Source: Bipolaris cookei (lineage: Eukaryota > Ascomycota > Dothideomycetes > Pleosporales > Pleosporaceae). Taken from it: DNA of 64,000 nucleotides. The first letter of the stretch is position 1; each line of letters opens with the position of its first letter. A program made the translations under genes and the position numbers. The notes under the pieces were generated by a model. It was not told the origin of the DNA and did no database searches. It saw nothing but the letters and a program-made list of their open reading frames with translations. This document shows positions 1-10,866 of this stretch, piece by piece. The stretch spans positions 248,001 to 312,000 of the forward strand of contig NRSV01000005.1 of the NCBI GenBank assembly GCA_002286855.1, read 5' to 3'.

Positions 1-1039
1 GTACCGGCGTGCAACATGAGACAAATCTAGTACATGCCGTTGTATCTGACTCTTTGATTTGATGGAGTATAGCAGTTGTCTTAAAGACGAGTATCGAGAC
101 GGGAGTGTAAGGTCAGTTGCGTACTATTGGCGTATGCATGCTGTCAGTGATCCCGTGACTTTTACCCCAGAGTTTCAGGGGCTTGACACGTTTTACTTGG
201 TCCTCTAGAATATAATGGTATCTCTGATATGATGAATACGGTGTCGCAAGAAGCAGTGAGTGAGCTAAGATACACGACTGTAAAGGTGGTATGCGAACCA
301 TGATACGAAAAAGCCTTGAGAACTGGGCTGATGCATCCAGAAGAGCAAGACAAAACTCATCTCATCTGACTGCTGAACACTTGAATTCTGGTGATGTTCA
401 ACGTCACACTGGCCAGAAGCATCACTAACCATAAACACGAGACCGACGCGTGTCATTCCCTCCGCCCTCCACGGACCGAGCCGCCCAGCACAACACGAAG
501 GGAACCCTGCTCCCGCGTCGCAAGTATATCACCAGTACAATCTCATCACAAAACAGCAATAAAAAGGCCTCCAGTGTTAAACTGATTAAGGATTAAAACT
601 AAACAAAAAGCTATATACTACTACTACTACTACTAGCATCATCTCCCATCTCATCATCATCCAGTCCTCCTTCTACCCCCAGTGAGGCCCCATCATCCTC
701 AGATCCAGCCGGCACGTACAAGACAAAAACATTACAACCAGGTTCTCATGAGGTATCTCCCATTAAAACATGTTCGTGTCGCCAGTTAAATAAATAGAAA
801 AAAGGTATAATGCGGACCGTTCCTTCTGGAAAGAGTAACAACATCGCGTCGTGAGAAAGCGTTTATGAGCTTAGCCAATAAAAAAGAATAGAGGCGCTGC
901 CCTGCTAAAAAAAAAGGGTTTTTGCACTCTTTCAATTCTGAGCACAATCATGGCATACCATGTCATGAAGTGGACTGGAAAAGATAAGAATGCAAAACGA
1001 AGAAGAAAGTAGTGCGAAGTGAAGAAGATGCGAATCTTC
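1..1039. other. Gene-free leading segment
   Basis: I see no supportable gene. All open frames are under 100 codons and resemble no known family. The only clear structure is a short CTA trinucleotide run near 617-635. The last few hundred bases are probably the 3' untranslated region of the minus-strand GPI-protein gene that follows. Confidence 0.5.
617..635. repeat. CTA trinucleotide microsatellite
   Basis: About six perfect ACT/CTA units in a row in non-coding sequence. Confidence 0.8.
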
Positions 1040-1755
1040 TTACAAAGCAAGGACACCGACCAGACCGATGAAAGCACCAAGACCAGCGCTGAGGGAAAGC
1101 TTGGAAGCCGCACCCGTAAAAGCAGGGCCTTCGGGCCCCGTCGAAGTACCGCTGGGGGTGGGGTTCAGGGTCAAACTAATAGTTCCAGTGGCGCTAGTAG
1201 GGGGCTTGGTAATGGTGGTCGTGCTGTTCAAGCCTCCAGTTGGGTACGGCGTGATGATGCTGGATGAAGGGGTAGGAGTAGGGCTAGGAGTCGATGAAGG
1301 AGTCGACAAAGGAGTCCACGAAGGAGTCCACGAAGGGGTAGGCGTGGGGGTAGGCATCTCATGAGGGTAAATTTGGGGCAAGAGACTCTGCACATCCGTG
1401 GGCAGCGCCTGGTACCACGCTGGAGTGCTGCTGGCAGAAAGGCACGAAGCCATTTCTGAGGCGAAGGCGGCTGGGCTGGCCAGGGCGTAGGATATGCTTT
1501 CCGAAGGGATGGCGTGGACGAGGACCATGAGGACGGAGGTTTGAATTTCAGGACTATATGTGGGACGGAGATTTCGTTAGCCAAGAGCCCGTTTTGTGTG
1601 ACGTTGGGTAGTGTGTTGTGGAGAGAACGCGTGGTAGTTGCGTGCTGATTATATTTTGAATGAAATGTGGAGTTGACTTACGCAACACCAGCGACGTCTG
1701 CACTGGCGCCCACGAAGAGCGCACCGAGCGTCACAGCAGCAGTGGAGAAGCGCAT
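1040..1755 (-). CDS. GPI-anchored Ser/Thr/Pro-rich cell-surface protein
   Basis: Two exons, complement(join(1040..1553,1682..1755)), give 195 residues. The 129-bp intron has a GTAAGT donor, a CTAAC branch site and an ATAG acceptor, and the joined frame is open throughout. The N-terminus (MRFSTAAVTLGALFVGASA) is a signal peptide. The middle is a low-complexity stretch of PTPTPTPSWTPSWTP-type repeats, likely O-glycosylated. The C-terminus ends in a small-residue site (FTGAASK) followed by a hydrophobic tail, as expected for GPI attachment. The globular part of about 60 residues before the repeat resembles nothing I can name with certainty. It probably sits in the cell wall or plasma membrane. 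The function is unknown. Confidence 0.8.
1266..1356. repeat. Imperfect 12-nt tandem repeat in the GPI protein stalk
   Basis: Variants of a gaaggagtccac unit recur in tandem. Read on the minus strand they encode the Pro/Thr/Ser/Trp stalk. Such arrays often change length between strains. Confidence 0.7.
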
Positions 1756-3766
1756 ATTTTCTTTTGTTTGGTGTTGATTGGAAATGAGCGTTTTGGTTAT
1801 CTCTTTGTTGGGAGATATGTGGCGCGAGCGGACCCGAAAATGAGTGTGGAGATGAGCGAAAAAACGCAAGGCAACCAAGAATAATGAGCGTAAGGTTTGG
1901 AGGGGAAGCGAGAGAGAAACAGATTGATGAAGAGGATCCCGGCAGTATTTGAAACTGGGGAGGCGGCTCGTCAACTCACGATAGTATGCTCATCCGCCTG
2001 CCCGTTTGGAGAAAGGGCGGCCAACAAGGGGCGCAAATTTAAGATTGCAGCGCCAGTAGGATATAGCCGCGGGCGAGCATATTGGATAACAATCACGCGC
2101 AGGTCAAAATGAATCGCTGGTCTAGGACGCTGTTCTCATGCTTCCTTTGCCTTGATTGGCGGCTAGATTCGCGACTTGGTTATGTGCTTTTGCTGTACCC
2201 GTCGCGTACCCGGTGACGGCAAAGACTGCCTCGTAGACCTGCTCTTCGTCAGCGCCGGCAGCCTCGCCGTATGACAAGACTCTATCTTGCAGCACTGTTT
2301 GGCTTGAGTCTCATTTCCCGTTGGCGTGGGGAGAAGTGGCTGACCGGCCAATGGCACACCTATCAACGACGTCGCTAGCGTTGTTGTCGAATTTCCACTT
2401 TATAAGCACGACAGGGGTTCCATGCACTGTCTCCAGGACAGCCCACATGGTGCTCCACTAAAAGGGAATGCAGGGACGGATGAGGTACATGCGCCGTTCT
2501 TTACAGCCTCGCCATCAGTCATGACATCCTGCTTCTTGTTGTTTTGTGCGCTCAGTATACCAGTGCTTTGTCGACAATGCAACAAGGCATGAACCTCCTG
2601 AAAACATTGCTACTGCCACCAGCAAAGTGCAATCCACACTGACCATTGACAGTACTGACTGTAGTATCTTCTCTTGACTCCAGCCGTCGCCCAGATTTTA
2701 GCGGCACCAAGCAGCTCTTGTCCTTCCGCATCAAAATCGTGAACTTGGCCGCCCGGCACTTCACGCGGGCAGATTTTTTTTCCAGCCAACACTCTCGCAT
2801 GAGGGGCCCTATATTTCATACTAGGAAACAAACAGTAACCAATCACCTTTCCCAAGACCTTGTTCATTTGCTTGGGTCGGCTCTGGCTTGTAGGTGTAAG
2901 GAATAAGGGGCAAAAAGGGCCGTGTTGTTGTATCGCATTATAGCGTGTACAAGTTTTGAGTACTGAACAGAGAGGACCGTTGTTGCCTCTATTTCATGAC
3001 TCATTTGTGCCAAGCATACAGCAGTGTGTAAGTACATCAATAAAAGATGTAAAGACTAGGCCGCATGTGCGTATCTCTGCCATTGTTGTAATGTCTCGCT
3101 GATCGCAATATACTTTCGATATACCCCCTGCTACTACGATCATAACAAATGCATGAAATACTTAAGTCTTGATGCTCTTCTTCTTTTGAGAGATTTTTGA
3201 TTTAAGTTGCATTACGTTCATGCCACGCCCATATGCGTTCTTGTTGTTTTTTGTTTCGTCCCTCGATTGATGCTCGTAGGGGGGATCCAGACCCAGAGCA
3301 CATGCCCGCTGTTATGCAATGGGTTCTGGCGCGTCATTAATTCAGGAATCGATTTGATGGGAAGACGTGGATTACTGGTATTGGGTGTGACAGATGTCGT
3401 GCCGAATAATACGATGCCGGCGCCGGTCGGTTCTGCAAAAAATCATACCAGCGGAGTTACTACCGGCACTTGCCCTTGTGAAAACTCTAGGTGCTGGTGA
3501 CCAAGACCGCAACATTTCGGACCCTCGGTGAATGCTTGTAAAGAATATGGTCTATTTGAATGACATCTCAACTTTTGTTTTCTCTTGCCATCTAACATAA
3601 TAACAACATAGTCTGACAACTTTGTGACTCGTTAGCAGACACAAAATGTACATGCAAACAAATACAAAAAGCTTTTGTCATAAAAATCAGTAAAGCTAAA
3701 ACCATCAACACATTACTCATCTCTGCAAATAACCCTTCATGATATCGACTGTATCACCCCTAAATA
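1756..3766. other. 2-kb intergenic region, no gene supported
   Basis: It lies between the start of the GPI-protein gene and the stop of the SDR gene. Several frames of 60-97 codons exist on both strands, but none shows family resemblance, sensible splice partners or a motif. It must contain the GPI-protein promoter at its left end and the SDR 3' untranslated region at its right end. Confidence 0.5.
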
Positions 3767-5016
3767 CTAAACCTTTTTAGTCTGTTCGTTAGCTGTCTTT
3801 GCAGCGCTCTTGCCCTCAGCCTTTTCCTTTTGTTTCTTCTCAGCTGCTCGCCTCTTTGCGCTCTCTTTCTCAAGAATCTCAATCGTCTTCTCACTGCTTT
3901 CCCATAGCTTCTTCTGCAGAAGCTCGTCGTCAATATCTTTCCTGGTCCAGATGGATCTTCTGCACTCCTTGAGGAAATATGCGCCCTCGCCTCTACCCCA
4001 CTGGGCTTCCATGGCCGCGTATAGGAAAGTTTGTGCACCTTGATCAGCACTCTTCAGGACCATCCACCAAAACGGCCAAGTAACAGTGTATAGCGCCAGG
4101 CCCCAAAGCGTACCAAAGGTCAGATAGCGTCGCATACCAGGTGTGCGTGTCCAGCCCGGATCTACCATGATGACGCGCGCATTCATTGGTTTCTTGTCGG
4201 GACGATCATACTTGGAGAGATGCTTCTGAAAGGCGACAGCAAACGTCATGAGGGCAAGCTTCGATGTTGCATACACGGTCGATGGCGTGAAATCCAGTTG
4301 TCCAGGCTCACTCTTTGCATTCTTCTTCGACTTATCATCTAAGCCCGGCAGCTTTCCTCCCATGTATGAAGAGCAGGTACCGAAGATGATTCGAACATCG
4401 CGATCAGGTGGTTGTGCTCGGATCGCAGGGCTGAGAATACTTAATAGATGGAAGTTGGCAATGAAGTTCAACCCCCATGTCGACTCCAAGCCATCCTCTG
4501 TCTGCATTGCTTTTTTCCCAGGGGGTGTCATGACATTTGCACAGAGAACAATCATGTCTAGACGTCGAGGTGGTGCGTTATCGACCCATTTTGTTGCGAA
4601 TTGGCGTATGCTGTGCAGAGATTCGAGATCAACATGCTCGGCAGTGATGAGTTCGTTGCCGGTTTGCGTGCGCAGGTCTTCGATGTAGTCGACGAGAAAG
4701 GGGTCGACGAGTGGCTGCCGGACGAGGAGTACAATTTGTGCACCGCGAGATGCCAGGCCTCTGACTACTTCAGCACCTATACCGGTTGTTCCACCCTGCT
4801 GCCGTTAGTGAAGTTCAATATCAGACGCTAAAGACTTACCGTGACCATGATCACCTTGGAGTGCATGTTCCTCTCGGAGCCGTTGTTAGCGCCATTGAAG
4901 AACCATTTCAGCGCATAAATGACGGAAAAGACGACTGCAGCCTTCAATATAGCCCAGCCATAGGGAATGGAATCAATACCCTCGGCGAAGGCCTGGGCGA
5001 TGATGTTGACGGGCAT
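3767..5016 (-). CDS. Membrane-anchored short-chain dehydrogenase/reductase
   Basis: Two exons, complement(join(3767..4795,4840..5016)), give 401 residues. The 44-bp intron has a GTAAGT donor and an ACTAAC branch site, and falls inside the NAD(P)-binding motif, which reads TGGTTGIG (residues 59-66) only after splicing. The catalytic YxxxK appears as YATSK near residue 232. A hydrophobic segment near residues 18-38 probably anchors the protein in the ER or lipid-droplet membrane. A Lys/Glu-rich tail ends the protein. The family is classical SDR of the retinol-dehydrogenase/ENV9-like type, but the substrate cannot be read from sequence. The start at 5016 was chosen because it precedes the anchor directly; an upstream in-frame extension lacks conservation-like features. 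Confidence 0.88.
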
Positions 5017-5225
5017 GTTTCTTGCCGGAAAGTGGAAACGGGAAGGTTTCGGGGACGCGGCTCTACCGTGGCTCGCTAATGCCCAAGCAGCACAGGCACG
5101 CACGTGGCGTCATATCACGTGATCACGCGTTCAACACGATCGCCCACGCTTCACCCACACACACGATAGCCCAAACGCTGCACCCCCTTATTACCTCTAT
5201 GTGATTAGTCCGCCAACAAAAGAAA
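5017..5225. promoter_or_regulatory. Divergent promoter, SDR / G-patch gene
   Basis: Only 209 bp separate the two divergent start codons, so the core promoters must overlap or share sequence. It contains a palindrome-like tatcacgtgatcacg segment with a CACGTG E-box at about 5115-5120, a possible bHLH site. Confidence 0.6.
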
Positions 5226-5930
5226 ATGACAGCATCTTCTACAACACACGCGCCCAGAGAGCAGCAGTCGGAAGATGAGCTTCCCGAAGATGATCCCGAC
5301 ATATCCACAGCACCGTTTGTCGAGCAGCGCGCTTTTGGCCGGGGTCTCTGGAAGTATCCTATTCAATTTGTCTCGTCTACCCCTGAGACACAGCCAGCAG
5401 CTGCATCGACAAATGGCAAGACCATGGCGGAAAAGTATCTTGCCATTATGTTCCCCAATGGCCAGTCACAGCCAGAGCCCGATACATATCCTCGGTGCGG
5501 CATATGTGGCGAGCCTGTCAAGGAGTCAGATCAGCGCATTCACTACCTGAGTCCTGCACATCAAGCTGCTCTCCCCCGCGCACCCATCCCCTCGGCCATA
5601 GACCGAACGAGGATGGGGCTCAAGTACATGGAGAAGCACGGCTTTGATGTAGATGCGAGGAAAGGTCTGGGATCAAGTGGTCAGGGTATGCTGTTCCCGC
5701 TCGTACCCAAAGAGAAGCGCGACAAGTTTGGTTTAGGCATAGACAAGAAAGAGCATGTAAAGCAGAAGGCGTTGGGGGGTGCAAGTCGTGTAGATGTCAG
5801 GGAGGGTAGGCTCGATGCCGGCAAGGTCAGGAAACTTGCGCAGATCGAGAAGAAGAAGCACGAAAAACTGCAGACGATGTTTTACGGCAATGATGAGGTA
5901 GAGAAGTACTTGGGACAGCTGGGCGGTTGA
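5226..5930 (+). CDS. G-patch domain protein (GPANK1-like)
   Basis: A single exon of 234 residues. A CxxC pair with a downstream HxxxxxH (CGICGEPVKESDQRIHYLSP) suggests a small zinc-binding or C2H2-like module near residues 97-115. It is followed by a G-patch-like segment (MGLKYMEKHGFDVDARKGLG) near residues 128-150. This order matches the C-terminal half of animal GPANK1-type proteins and fungal homologues of unknown role. G-patch proteins often activate DEAH RNA helicases, but which helicase is inferred only by analogy. The Lys-rich C-terminus suggests nuclear localisation. It diverges from the SDR gene. Confidence 0.8.
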   Translation: MTASSTTHAPREQQSEDELPEDDPDISTAPFVEQRAFGRGLWKYPIQFVSSTPETQPAAASTNGKTMAEKYLAIMFPNGQSQPEPDTYPRCGICGEPVKESDQRIHYLSPAHQAALPRAPIPSAIDRTRMGLKYMEKHGFDVDARKGLGSSGQGMLFPLVPKEKRDKFGLGIDKKEHVKQKALGGASRVDVREGRLDAGKVRKLAQIEKKKHEKLQTMFYGNDEVEKYLGQLGG

Positions 5931-6394
5931 CGCCGAGATGGGATGGCTCGTAAACTGTTCAAAAGACGATTTTGATCGCTACTCGCCGTGTATCTCGACC
6001 CGTCGTGAAAAGCATATCTCTTTCGAAGGCGTACGCGAATGACGACATACGATTGCCGAGATTATTCACGTATTCAGCGGCTTGTTATTGCACGGCGTTA
6101 GTCCAGTAGATTTTGACTCGTTATTTTTTTTGTAATATCGACATTCGAGCATTTCCACAACAACGCAATCTCGAATACCACGCTTCGGAGCAGCCAACCA
6201 AGCATGAACGTTGCAGCCAAGTCTAGGCGGCCACCGTTCTCGGTCCATTGGTACCGCCCCACCACTCCGGCCCCCGAACCAGACAATTTTCTAACCCCAC
6301 CAAATTGCCAACGCCTTTCGAAAACGAAACAGACCTTATTCTTGCGGAATATAATATTTCCACGATCAATTCTCCCCATCGAAAACACCGAATA

Positions 6395-6510
6395 GGTCGC
6401 TTAGCTCAGTTGGTTAGAGCGTGGTGCTAATAAATCCTCTCTAGAAGTACTGCTTCTACAAAGGACTTTGGTAGACGCCAAGGTCGCGAGTTCGACCCTC
6501 GTAGTGACCA
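6395..6510 (+). tRNA. tRNA-Ile (AAT) with 42-nt intron
   Basis: The acceptor stem GGTCGCT pairs with AGTGACC, with discriminator A at 6510. The D-arm is gctcagttggttagagc, the anticodon stem is TGGTG/CGCCA, and the T-arm carries GAGTTCGACCC. The anticodon AAT (6429-6431, read as IAT) is followed by A37 and then an intron at 6433-6474. The intron sits one base 3' of the anticodon, the canonical position for the tRNA splicing endonuclease. Internal A and B boxes are present. Confidence 0.96.
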
Positions 6511-6517
6511 TTTTTTT
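6511..6517 (+). terminator. Pol III terminator of tRNA-Ile
   Basis: Seven T residues follow the discriminator base immediately. Confidence 0.85.
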
Positions 6518-6988
6518 GCGAGCGTAGCGTTCCTGGCGAGACAGGGGTGGTCTGGTTGGAGGCTGTGGCTTTTTTGTTGCTGACGGGGGCTGTGTGGTTA
6601 GCGGGACAAGGACGCTACCAGCGAAAAACGCCGCAAGAAACGGCGAATTCCCTTTACGCTGGGCTATTTTGGAGGGATTAAGGAGCTCAATTACGAGGAG
6701 AAAAATAGAGAGTCTGTATCGGCATGACTGGGATTCCTAACTCTCTACGCATTCCAAGCATTACTCCTTTGGCTTATCTTTTCCACAGAGTATTGGAAGA
6801 TGTAACAGCGAGCGACTTGGCCATCATTTCCAGAAATTGTAGCGGGGACGCCTGGACTTTAAGAAGAATACCATATCTTCTACAAAGCCATGTCGTCTAT
6901 TATACTCGAATTCAAAGTAATAGATACGACCCAAATTTCAAGTCCGCCATCGAATTCCTTTCATTCCAACTCAAGCATAGCTTGAATC
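6518..6988. other. Spacer between the two tRNA genes
   Basis: 470 bp with no gene or repeat that I can support. The sequence just before 6989 would hold upstream elements of the tRNA-Met gene. Confidence 0.5.
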
Positions 6989-7094
6989 GTCTCGTTGGTG
7001 TAGTTGGTTATCACGTGGGTCTCATATCATCACGTATGACTGCTCGATTGTGGCAGATATCCCAAGGCCGCCAGTTCGAGTCTGGCACGGGACA
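6989..7094 (+). tRNA. Elongator tRNA-Met (CAT) with 32-nt intron
   Basis: The acceptor stem GTCTCGT pairs with ACGGGAC (one G-T wobble), with discriminator A. The anticodon arm is TGGGT-CTCATAA-TCCCA once the intron 7027-7058 is removed. The T-T mismatch at positions 31/39 is also typical of eukaryotic elongator tRNA-Met. The anticodon CAT is at 7023-7025. The T-arm is GCCAGTTCGAGTCTGGC. The initiator type is excluded by the acceptor and anticodon-stem sequence. Confidence 0.9.
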
Positions 7095-7102
7095 GTTGTT
7101 TG

Positions 7103-7108
7103 TTTTTT
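7103..7108 (+). terminator. Pol III terminator of tRNA-Met
   Basis: A run of six T residues starts nine bases after the mature 3' end. Confidence 0.7.
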
Positions 7109-8394
7109 GCACGTGTTGTTCGCTGTAATCGTGTGTGGTATGTTAGTGTGGTGGTGGGTCTTTTTTGTGGGTGTGAGTGGATGGTGGATAACAAGGAACA
7201 TGATGTGGTGGGAAGGGGATCAGCATATCACGAATATGATGTCTGGAATGGCATTTACTCGTGTTTCTTTTTAGACAATGCTTAGTTGTAATGGAACTTC
7301 AAGTGCACCAACATTCAAAGCGCATCCCAGGTCCATCATGGTGACAGCATCTCTCAGGAACCCGTTGTACACATTCGATACACTTTGTATAGCACAGCGG
7401 AGAGAAGATAAAGTAACAAGTGCTTGAACACATGGACAACAGTCTATCCGAACACACTTCACGTTCTCACCAGAGTGAACAGATAATGATACGACAACAC
7501 TCGCTTCTTTCATTATAATATTAACGTTTCCCAACAACATACGTCAATGGGGGCAGCGGGAGAGGCAGAGATAGCCAAACACGTAGCAAACATCAGCCAG
7601 CCAACTACAGGCCCAGACCATGCACACTTCCCCAGCAACTACACTACCGCTGCTCCTCCAGCTCACTTCAGCTGAGCCATATACAACCCACACACACAAA
7701 TGGCAAGACAGAACCAACGGAGAGAAAGACACAACCACACCCCCTTATATCATTCCGTCTTGCCATACTACGCCAATGCGAAAAAAAACAAGCAAATAAA
7801 CAGACAAACAAGGTATCATCGGAATCAGTAGATCAGACGATGGAGGCCAGCAACCAACCGAGGGGTGGTTAGAGGGAGACAGATTTGGTTGGACACAGAC
7901 CAATACGAAAAAGGAGAATATTGACAAAACAATATGAAAAGGAGTGTAAAGAAGGAAAAGAGGTTGGTGTTTTATATACACTAGATCACTCGGGATCGAG
8001 AGGGTACATTGACAGGTGGATTGATGGATGATGATGACGGTGGTGATGGCGAGGAAGTGGTTGACGCGCTTAGGGTGGGGAGGTTTGGCGTCGGGTATCT
8101 GTAGCGACTGAATGCGGAAAGCACAAGGCCTCCTTTGATGTGGTTGGGTTGAATAATATTTTGTGCCTCCGGAAAAAATGAAAGAGACGCCCGGCGCTGA
8201 GAATGCTATGATGCTCAAGAAAGGAAAATCTGACTGTTGTATATAGAGATGAGGACGAGGTTCAATTCGCTAAAGACGCTGATTTCCAAGACGAGAGGGG
8301 ACGAATCATGTCTGCAGAGACGAGGGATGGACGGCGTGGAGGATGGGCTCATTATCGACATGAGGGTGCACAGACCAAACGGACAGTGAGAAGT
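7109..8394. other. 1.3-kb intergenic region
   Basis: No supportable gene. The right part probably contains the long 3' untranslated region of the minus-strand kelch-type gene. A 157-codon minus-strand frame at 7745-8218 shows no domain and looks like chance. Confidence 0.5.
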
Positions 8395-10866
8395 TTATCG
8401 ACTCTGGCCGAGATTCAGCCAAGACATGTCGGACTGCTCCTTTTTCCCTTCGTTCACAGTGTGCGCAGGACCGGGAAACATAGTGACAGTGCTCTCGTGT
8501 CCGACTCGTGGTGTCGCAAAGAATGAGGTGAATTTGGGACTCGGCAGCGCTGCGTCTTGATGCGCTGCGGCACCACCTGGGCCACCTGGGAAGAGTGTGG
8601 CGACGCTTTCGCGCTCATGAGCAAGACCAAGTTGCGGATTTGCGGGGTACATGGAACTGAACTTGCTCTGGGGCACTTGCTCCGTCGGTACAGGAGGGGC
8701 AGCGCTAGATGGGAAAGTTGTTGCTGTGCTGTCGCGGATATCAGGGATTATTGGGGTTGTTCCTTGGCCTGGGTAGAAAGAACTAAAGTTGCTCTTGGGG
8801 TAGAACGAGTCAGTTCCGTCGGGATAGTATGAGCTGGTACCGTCGAATTTTCCATGGTCAATCGCCACACTGCCCGTGTAGTTGCTACTGCTCCGTCGGC
8901 CATTTCCCATTGGAGTCCAATTGTCCACAGGCTGGTGAGTGTCATGATGGCTGAAAGCGGATATTGAGCTAGCATTGGAGTTGGCACGAGCAAGTTCTGC
9001 TTGCATAGGCTGCATCTGATGAGGCAGGACGGATGTGGGTGTGCCAAGTGTTGGACTTCCACTAGCTACACTGCTCAGACGCTGTCCATCACTGAACTTG
9101 GGTATATCCAGCGGTGCAATGTGTTGGGATGGGCGCAAGCTGTGCATGTTTGAGCTTGTGTACTGTGACTGGCTGGCCGTACTTGTCCTATCTGACGCGA
9201 ATGTCGACCTATCAGCAGGAGGAGCACTGGCGAGATTCGTGGCCTCATTGTTCGCAAAGTAACGACTCCAACCTGAGCTGCGAGCTCTTGGTGTAGGCTG
9301 GGCTGTTCGGCTCGAGTTTTGCCGAACCATGGGTTGGACAGGCTCTGGCTTCAGATCAAACTTGGCGAGCTCGTAAGGTTCAGAGTATTGCTCAGAGTAA
9401 CCAAGGGGGCTAGTCTTCTTGACAAGACCTGCTGTGCTAGCATCGCTTGCCATGTTCTTCTTGTGACCAGCACCTCGACCTTGAATGATCGCGAGCGATG
9501 TCGTAGATTCGTTGTTCCTTGGATAACTTGCTACAGATCCACCAGCTTCCTTCATAAAAGCAGCTCCTCGATCAGCAAAGCTCATGCGGTCGTTCTTCTC
9601 GACATAAGCGTTCTTCTTGCTCTTGTTCTTTCTATACTTGAGACAGAACAGAATCAAAATGAGGATCAACGCAATGCCGAAAATGGTTCCGAGTGTGGCA
9701 CCGAGCACGGTCAGCATACGTCCCTTGTTGTCAGGAGGTCCTACAGGTGACGCGGCAGCTCCTGTGCTGGTGGGGCTGGCAGAGGCAGATGCAGAGGCAG
9801 ATGCGGATGCCGTTGCAGTTGCAGTTGTTGACACGCTTGAAGAGGAAATGGAGTTTGCGAGCACCTGTTGCCCCTCAAACACCGCTGACGCATTCATCCA
9901 AGAGTTTTGCTGGGCATTGAACAGAGCGATCGGTTCCTGATCATTACCTCCGCTTGCAACAACGGTGCCATCATTGCCTTGCGCCAATGAGTAACTTGAT
10001 CGTGTCGTCGTGGGTGCGAGTGTTTCGTTATACGGCGACCAGCTGTCCAGGGTCACACGTTTCGTCTTGCTTCCCGTCTTGCCTCCAACGCGAGTTCCTG
10101 GGGGTGCAGGCGATCCGTCCTTGTTCAATAGTAGTATTCGTTCCACGCTGTTTGGAGTAACACTCATGTCGAATTTTTGCAGGGCGACTCCTCCTTCCTT
10201 ATTGGAAATTATCGAGCATTTGACAGCATCTTCGTTGGTGATGGGCTGTTGCAAAGCGACACCAAGATCCTGCCATCCAGCTGATTCTGTAAACTTCCAG
10301 ACGGCTGTGTTTGCTGCACCTCCACCCACCAGCAAAGCGGTGTTCGCATTCGACTCCATCAACATGGGATTCACAGTGGGCGGAGCGCCAGCCGATGGCA
10401 GACCCACGACAGAGTAGGGAGCAACGGTAGAAATCAGAAAGGTTTCAGATGACGGGCCAGCACCGTCGGCCTGCGATCCAGAGTAGACGAGAATCTTTTG
10501 TGAGTCCTGGAGGTATGCGGCGCCATGGTTGATTCGTTCCTGCGTGTTCCAGCTCTCTGAGCGTTGCCAGTCCCACTTCTTCTTGGAAAATGTGTAGTGC
10601 ATCAAGCCAGGGTAGTTCCAACTTGAGGCTGTCGCATTGACTCTTCCTCCAACAATGAACAGCTTGGCGTCCTGAGTGTTGCCCTTGGGTACTGCCTTGA
10701 CACATCGACCTCCTGTCAGCGATACGTCCATGGGCAGCGCCTGCCATTTAGCGCCTTCTTCAAGTTTTAGCGATTGGAATCCAGCTGGCGAGTATACGTA
10801 AAGCGTCTCTTCGTAGATGATTGAGCAGTGCTCCCTGAGCGGGTAGATTGGTTTTGGTGTGCCCAT
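8395..10866 (-). CDS. Kelch-type single-pass membrane protein
   Basis: A single exon of 823 residues from ATG 10866; the codon five upstream is GTG, so it is not the start. Residues 1-330 form a galactose-oxidase/kelch-like beta-propeller with recurrent glycine-rich turns (LLVGGG, IVGG, VASGG). Next come a Ser/Ala repeat near 345-365, one transmembrane helix near 386-410 (LGTIFGIALILILILFCL) and a basic stop-transfer KYRKNKSKK. The cytoplasmic tail of about 410 residues is Ser-rich and disordered. This layout is common in uncharacterised fungal proteins that may sense or organise the cell surface. There is no obvious cleavable signal peptide, so the single helix would act as reverse signal-anchor. 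The role is unknown. Confidence 0.85.
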   Translation of the reverse strand: MGTPKPIYPLREHCSIIYEETLYVYSPAGFQSLKLEEGAKWQALPMDVSLTGGRCVKAVPKGNTQDAKLFIVGGRVNATASSWNYPGLMHYTFSKKKWDWQRSESWNTQERINHGAAYLQDSQKILVYSGSQADGAGPSSETFLISTVAPYSVVGLPSAGAPPTVNPMLMESNANTALLVGGGAANTAVWKFTESAGWQDLGVALQQPITNEDAVKCSIISNKEGGVALQKFDMSVTPNSVERILLLNKDGSPAPPGTRVGGKTGSKTKRVTLDSWSPYNETLAPTTTRSSYSLAQGNDGTVVASGGNDQEPIALFNAQQNSWMNASAVFEGQQVLANSISSSSVSTTATATASASASASASASPTSTGAAASPVGPPDNKGRMLTVLGATLGTIFGIALILILILFCLKYRKNKSKKNAYVEKNDRMSFADRGAAFMKEAGGSVASYPRNNESTTSLAIIQGRGAGHKKNMASDASTAGLVKKTSPLGYSEQYSEPYELAKFDLKPEPVQPMVRQNSSRTAQPTPRARSSGWSRYFANNEATNLASAPPADRSTFASDRTSTASQSQYTSSNMHSLRPSQHIAPLDIPKFSDGQRLSSVASGSPTLGTPTSVLPHQMQPMQAELARANSNASSISAFSHHDTHQPVDNWTPMGNGRRSSSNYTGSVAIDHGKFDGTSSYYPDGTDSFYPKSNFSSFYPGQGTTPIIPDIRDSTATTFPSSAAPPVPTEQVPQSKFSSMYPANPQLGLAHERESVATLFPGGPGGAAAHQDAALPSPKFTSFFATPRVGHESTVTMFPGPAHTVNEGKKEQSDMSWLNLGQSR

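Noticed and set aside
1266..1356. CRISPR-like or regulatory array
   Set aside because: The short units are in frame and encode the Pro/Thr stalk of a surface protein, and the genome is eukaryotic.
7745..8218. 157-codon minus-strand frame with hydrophobic stretches
   Set aside because: It lies in the probable 3' untranslated region of the kelch-type gene and shows no family resemblance.
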